Origin: Pseudoclavibacter sp. AY1H1
GTDB taxonomy: Bacteria; Actinomycetota; Actinomycetes; Actinomycetales; Microbacteriaceae
NCBI RefSeq assembly: GCF_002931055.1
Contig: NZ_PSXX01000004.1
Location: 1-64,000 of the forward strand
Direction of reading: 5' to 3'
Length of the DNA: 64,000 bases
Shown piece by piece: positions 60,670 to 64,000 of this stretch. A program made the translations under genes and the position numbers. Every line of letters starts with the position of its first letter. Position 1 is the stretch's first letter. The notes below the pieces were generated by a model. The model saw only the letters and a list, made by a program, of their open reading frames with translations. It was not told the DNA's origin and ran no database searches.

Positions 60670-61918
60670 GTTCTGCTCCTTCGTTGGGGCTGGACTCTGC
60701 TGTGTCTGCGGTGCCGTCGGCACTGGCGGCGTCGAGGTCCGCGAAGACCTCCTTGGCGATGCCGAGGGCTGCGTTGGCGGGAGGCAGCCCGGCGTAGAGC
60801 GCGGTGTGCAGGATGACTTCGGCGATCTCGGCACGCGTGAGGCCGTTGGTGAGGGCGGCGCGCACGTGCATCCGGATCTCTGCCTCGTGCGATCCGGTGA
60901 CGAGGCTCGCGAGCGTCGCGATGGACCGCTCGCGGCGGGACAGCTCGTCGCGCGCCCAGATCTCGCCCCACGCGTAGCGGGTGATGAAGTCCTGGAACGG
61001 CGCGGTCTCTGCGGTCGTTCCGGCAACGGCGCGGTCGACGTGCGCGTCGCCGAGCACCTCGCGGCGCACTTGCATGCCCTGCTCGTGCGCGTTCGTCGCG
61101 CCGGGCTGCGCCGGCAACGCGGATGCGCGCAGGTGCGTCGTGAGGAGGCGGGCCGCGGCGTCCGGGTCTTCGAGCGCGGCCAGGTGGGCGGTGCCGGCGA
61201 TGGTGGAGTGGTAGCCGTTCGGGATGCGCTCGGTGAGCGTCTGCATGGCTTCCGGTGTCGTGACGGCGTCGTGTTCGCCGCTCACGACGAGCACGGGTGC
61301 GCGCAGCGAGCCGAGCGATGCGGTGCGGTCGAAGACGGCGAGCGCCTCGTTGCAGCGGGCGTAGGACTCGTCGTCGATGTCGATGAGCGTCGAGAGGGAT
61401 CGCGCGGCGGGAGAGAGCGGGTGCTGTTCGAGGAAGCCGGGCGCGAACCAACGTTGGGCGCTGCCCGTGACGAGCGACGCGGTTCCGGATGCGCGCACCG
61501 CGGCGGCCCGCTGCTCCCATCCCTCGGTGGTGCCGATCTTCGAGTCGGTGCAGAAGAGCGCGAGGCTCTTGACGCGCTCGGGGTGCGCGAGGGCCAGCTC
61601 GAGGGCGATGGCGCCGCCGAGGGAGAGCCCCGCGAGGTGGAATGCGCCGCCGCCGGCTTCCTCGACGACCCCGAGGACCGCATCCGCGAGCTCGGCGATC
61701 GTGAACGGCTCGGTGACGGCGGGGCTGGAGCCGTGGCCGGGGAGGTCGACGCGCAGGATGCGGAGCGTGCTGCCGGGTGTCGAGGCGCGCAGAGCTTCGA
61801 CGGTGCCGTCCCAGAGCGCCATGGTGGTGCCGAGCGATGGGAGCAGCACCAGCAGCTCGTTCTGGGCTGCGGGCTGCGTGCCGGGGGCGAAGGCGCCCCT
61901 GAGCCGTGGGATCGTCAT
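60662..61918 (-). CDS. pcaL: fused 3-oxoadipate enol-lactonase / 4-carboxymuconolactone decarboxylase
   Basis: A 418-residue bifunctional enzyme typical of actinobacteria. Residues 1-265 are the alpha/beta-hydrolase enol-lactonase (PcaD) with nucleophile elbow GLSLGG, acid D in GEHDAV and His in TAHLAALE. Residues about 280-400 are the decarboxylase (PcaC) with ITRYAWGEIWAR and the AEVILHTALYAGLP helix. It performs two successive steps from carboxymuconolactone to 3-oxoadipate. Coupled to pcaB (ATGA at 61915). Confidence 0.93.
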   Translation of the reverse strand: MTIPRLRGAFAPGTQPAAQNELLVLLPSLGTTMALWDGTVEALRASTPGSTLRILRVDLPGHGSSPAVTEPFTIAELADAVLGVVEEAGGGAFHLAGLSLGGAIALELALAHPERVKSLALFCTDSKIGTTEGWEQRAAAVRASGTASLVTGSAQRWFAPGFLEQHPLSPAARSLSTLIDIDDESYARCNEALAVFDRTASLGSLRAPVLVVSGEHDAVTTPEAMQTLTERIPNGYHSTIAGTAHLAALEDPDAAARLLTTHLRASALPAQPGATNAHEQGMQVRREVLGDAHVDRAVAGTTAETAPFQDFITRYAWGEIWARDELSRRERSIATLASLVTGSHEAEIRMHVRAALTNGLTRAEIAEVILHTALYAGLPPANAALGIAKEVFADLDAASADGTADTAESSPNEGAERG

Positions 61919-63144
61919 GCCGTCTCCTCGCTGTTCGTGCTGTCGTCCGCGTGGCTGTGGCTGTCGCTGTCGCTGTCCGCGTCGCTGTCCACGTCGCTGT
62001 CCGTATCCCGCTCCTGGCTGGCGTCCTGGTAGAGGAACCGGCTGATGGCGGCGTTGACGACGCGGTTCGCGGCCTGCAGCGTGACCTGGTCGGCGCCCGC
62101 GACGGCGGAGTCGGCGAGGTGGTGCCGCGCCGTCTCGCGCTCGACGGTGACGCGGTCGAGGGAAGCGGCGAGGCGTCGCGCAGACACGCTAGCGAGTTCG
62201 AGGAGCCGGCGCAGCGCATCCCATTCGGCGTGCCATTCGCCGGCCGGCCGTTCGTCCTGGGAGATGGCGGCGGAGGCGATGGTCGCGAGGAGGCCGGGCG
62301 CCTGGAGGGCGTTCGAGACGACCACGATGGGGGCGACGGGGTTTTGCTTGTGGGGCATCGCCGAGGAGGCGCCGCCGCCGGCGAGCGACAGTTCGCCGAC
62401 GCGTTCGCCGGAGGAGGTGACGAGGTCGCGTCCGATGCGCCCGAGGGCTGTGCACACGGCCGTCGCGGCGCTCGCGACGGCGAGCACCGGGGTGCGCTCG
62501 GCGTGCCAGGAGCGGCGGGGGTCGTCGAGGCCGAGGCCGGCCGCGAGGTGCGCCCGCAGGATGCTCGTGGTCTGCGCGCCGGACCCGAGCCGGTCGGCTG
62601 CCTCGCCGGTGCCGACGGCGCCGCCGAACTGCACGGGGTAGTCGAGGGCGTCGATGGCCGCGATGGCGGAGGTGACGCCGTCGAGCCAGCCCGCGAACTG
62701 CACGCCGAGTGTGCTCGCGGCGGCCTGCCGGCCGAGCGTGTAGGCGACGCGGGGTGAGCGGCGTTCGGCGTCGGCGAGGCCCTGGAGGCGGGTGCCGGTC
62801 GCGGCGAGGTCGGCCCGCACGGCGGCGAGCGCGTCGCGCGCGTGCAGCATGCTGGCGGAGTCGACGATGTCCTGGCTCGTCGCACCCGCGTGCAGGCGCG
62901 GGGCCTCGACGCCGGCGGTGGCGAGCGAGGCGCGCAGCTGGCGCACGAGCTCCGGAACCATCACGCCGTCCGACTCGAGGCCGTCGCGCAGCGCGTCGGC
63001 ATCGAGGTCGGCGGTCTCGACGGCACGTGCGGATGCGGTGGCGTCCTTCGTCTCGAGCGCCGCCCACGCGAGCAGCAGCTCGGCCTCGACGCGCAGCATG
63101 CCGCGCACGGGCGAGCCCTGCTCGTCCCCACCTTCCCGGCGCAC
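61915..63144 (-). CDS. pcaB: 3-carboxy-cis,cis-muconate cycloisomerase
   Basis: A 409-residue fumarase/aspartase-superfamily lactonising enzyme. Seen: GATSQDIVDSA and the signature SSAMPHKQNP. The GTG at 63144 is best spaced from AGGAGGT; a GTG at 63150 overlaps the pcaG stop (GTGA). The last ~36 residues are an Asp/Ser/His repeat tail (DSDVDSDADSDSDSHSH) encoded by a hexanucleotide-like repeat, unusual for this enzyme and probably disordered. Confidence 0.9.
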   Translation of the reverse strand: MRREGGDEQGSPVRGMLRVEAELLLAWAALETKDATASARAVETADLDADALRDGLESDGVMVPELVRQLRASLATAGVEAPRLHAGATSQDIVDSASMLHARDALAAVRADLAATGTRLQGLADAERRSPRVAYTLGRQAAASTLGVQFAGWLDGVTSAIAAIDALDYPVQFGGAVGTGEAADRLGSGAQTTSILRAHLAAGLGLDDPRRSWHAERTPVLAVASAATAVCTALGRIGRDLVTSSGERVGELSLAGGGASSAMPHKQNPVAPIVVVSNALQAPGLLATIASAAISQDERPAGEWHAEWDALRRLLELASVSARRLAASLDRVTVERETARHHLADSAVAGADQVTLQAANRVVNAAISRFLYQDASQERDTDSDVDSDADSDSDSHSHADDSTNSEETA

Positions 63145-63146
63145 GG

Positions 63147-63734
63147 TCACACCTCCTGGCCGAAGTCGAAGAAGACCGTCTCGCCGTCGCCCTGGAGGCG
63201 GATGTCGAAGCGGTAGCTGCCGGGCGCATCCGGGGTCGCGATGAGGGTGGCGCGGCGCTCGGGGGTCAGGCCGGCGAGCACGGGGTCCGTCTCGTTCTCG
63301 CCGGGCTGGTCGCCGAAGTAGGCGCGCGTGAAGAGGTGGTGGAGGAGGCCCCGCGCGAAGATCGTGACGAGCAGGTAGGGGGCGGCTCCCGCATCCCGTC
63401 GCCCTGGCTTGATGGTCGTGAACGAGTAGTGGCCGTCGCGGTCGGCCGGTGCGCGGCCGAAGCCCGTGAACGTGTAGCCGTCTCGTTCGAGGCTGCCACG
63501 CTGCGCGACCGGCTGGCCGTCGGCGTCGAGCCCCCACAGCTCGAGAATGGCATCCGGAACCGTCTCGCCCGCACCGTCGGTGACGGTGCCGTGGAGGCGG
63601 ATCGCGTCGGGCCGCCAGGGGGCGGCGATCTCGCCGCCGCGCTCGTAGGGCAGGGCGTAGCCGTAGAAGGGGCCGACGGTCTGCGACGGCGTCTGGCCGA
63701 GCGGTGCCGCCTCGGTGGTGGTGGGTTCAGGCAT
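63147..63734 (-). CDS. pcaG: protocatechuate 3,4-dioxygenase alpha subunit
   Basis: A 195-residue intradiol dioxygenase alpha chain: QTPSQTVGPFYGYALPY at the start, a LELWGLDADG core strand and FARGLLHHLFTRAYF near the end. The alpha chain carries no iron; the beta chain at 63727 does. The complex opens protocatechuate to 3-carboxymuconate. It overlaps pcaH by 8 nt. Confidence 0.93.
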   Translation of the reverse strand: MPEPTTTEAAPLGQTPSQTVGPFYGYALPYERGGEIAAPWRPDAIRLHGTVTDGAGETVPDAILELWGLDADGQPVAQRGSLERDGYTFTGFGRAPADRDGHYSFTTIKPGRRDAGAAPYLLVTIFARGLLHHLFTRAYFGDQPGENETDPVLAGLTPERRATLIATPDAPGSYRFDIRLQGDGETVFFDFGQEV

Positions 63735-64000
63735 GGTCGGTGTCCTCCGGTTCCATCCACGTGGACTTCGAGCCGGTGAGCACGATGTCCCACTTGTAGC
63801 CGATCGCCCACTCGTGCTCGCTGACGTCGTGGTCGTAGTTCGCGACGAGTCTTGCGCGTGCGGCTGGGTCGACGATGGACTGGTAGATGGGGTCGAGCGC
63901 GAAGAGCGGGTCGCCGGGGAAGTACATCTGCGTGATGAGGCGCTGCGTGAACTGCGTGCCGAACAGCGAGAAGTGGATGTGCGCGGGGCGCCACGCGTTG
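63727..64000 (-). CDS. pcaH: protocatechuate 3,4-dioxygenase beta subunit (3' part only)
   Basis: Only the C-terminal ~90 residues are inside the window; the 5' part lies beyond the right edge. The iron-binding HIHF motif in NAWRPAHIHFSLFG, TQMYFPGDPLF and the end segment IVLTGSKSTWMEPE are characteristic of the iron-carrying beta chain. It is the most upstream pca gene visible in this operon. Confidence 0.9.
   Translation of the reverse strand, partial: NAWRPAHIHFSLFGTQFTQRLITQMYFPGDPLFALDPIYQSIVDPAARARLVANYDHDVSEHEWAIGYKWDIVLTGSKSTWMEPEDTDHA

Overview
The window comes from a high-G+C actinobacterium, most likely a member of the Microbacteriaceae or a close Micrococcales relative. This rests on GTG starts, ATGA/GTGA-coupled operons, the rRNA-leader motif at the left edge, an M23 peptidase with a cytoplasmic N-terminus, a fused pcaDC gene, and close resemblance to the C-glycoside catabolism genes known from Microbacterium and Arthrobacter. 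This is an inference from protein character; no species is assigned. 

Layout. 1-420: promoter and leader of an rRNA operon that reads leftwards out of the window. 430-3340: HAD phosphatase, tRNA-Met, tRNA-Thr and an M23 envelope peptidase. 3341-8124: an inositol-monophosphatase-family gene divergent from a complete fructose PTS operon (DeoR regulator, 1-phosphofructokinase, EIIABC). 8325-13618: NhaA antiporter, a three-part kinase/middle/aminotransferase protein of 1007 residues, and a TetR regulator. 13834-18339: a phage-derived island with holin, DUF2746-like protein, three tandem endolysins, Cro-like and repressor HTH genes and an ImmA-type metallopeptidase, but no capsid, tail or integrase genes. 

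18466-41498: a sugar-glycoside island. It holds two GMC (glycoside 3-oxidase-like) flavoproteins, two Gfo/Idh dehydrogenases, several TIM-barrel isomerase-like proteins, an ABC sugar importer (binding protein and two permeases, no ATPase), an MFS pump and a ROK regulator. Its centrepiece is five sets of C-glycoside deglycosidase-like beta (DUF6379) and alpha (TIM-barrel) subunits; two of the five are natural beta-alpha single-chain fusions. 41691-49969: a LysR regulator and an ATGA-coupled operon of flavin monooxygenase, amidohydrolase, cyclase, two FAH-family hydrolases and a thiolase, with no recognisable ring-cleavage dioxygenase. 50034-57232: poorly known genes, a GntR regulator, an APC permease, a cytosine-deaminase-like amidohydrolase, an MFS transporter and an SDR. 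57987-64000: pcaF, J, I, DC, B, G and the 3' end of pcaH, i.e. the protocatechuate branch of the beta-ketoadipate pathway down to the thiolase. 

How it fits together (inference): aromatic C- and O-glycosides are imported, the sugar is oxidised at C3 by the GMC enzymes, the C-C bond is cut by the alpha/beta lyases, the freed keto-sugar is handled by the Gfo/Idh and isomerase genes, and the aglycone is degraded by the monooxygenase operon and the protocatechuate pathway. 

A second theme is non-coding. Gene ends carry very long perfect palindromes, mostly at convergent junctions. Two arrays (periods about 203 bp and exactly 167 bp) share one sequence family built on GGGATGGGTT; a third, less regular array (period from 82 bp up) derives from a different palindrome.
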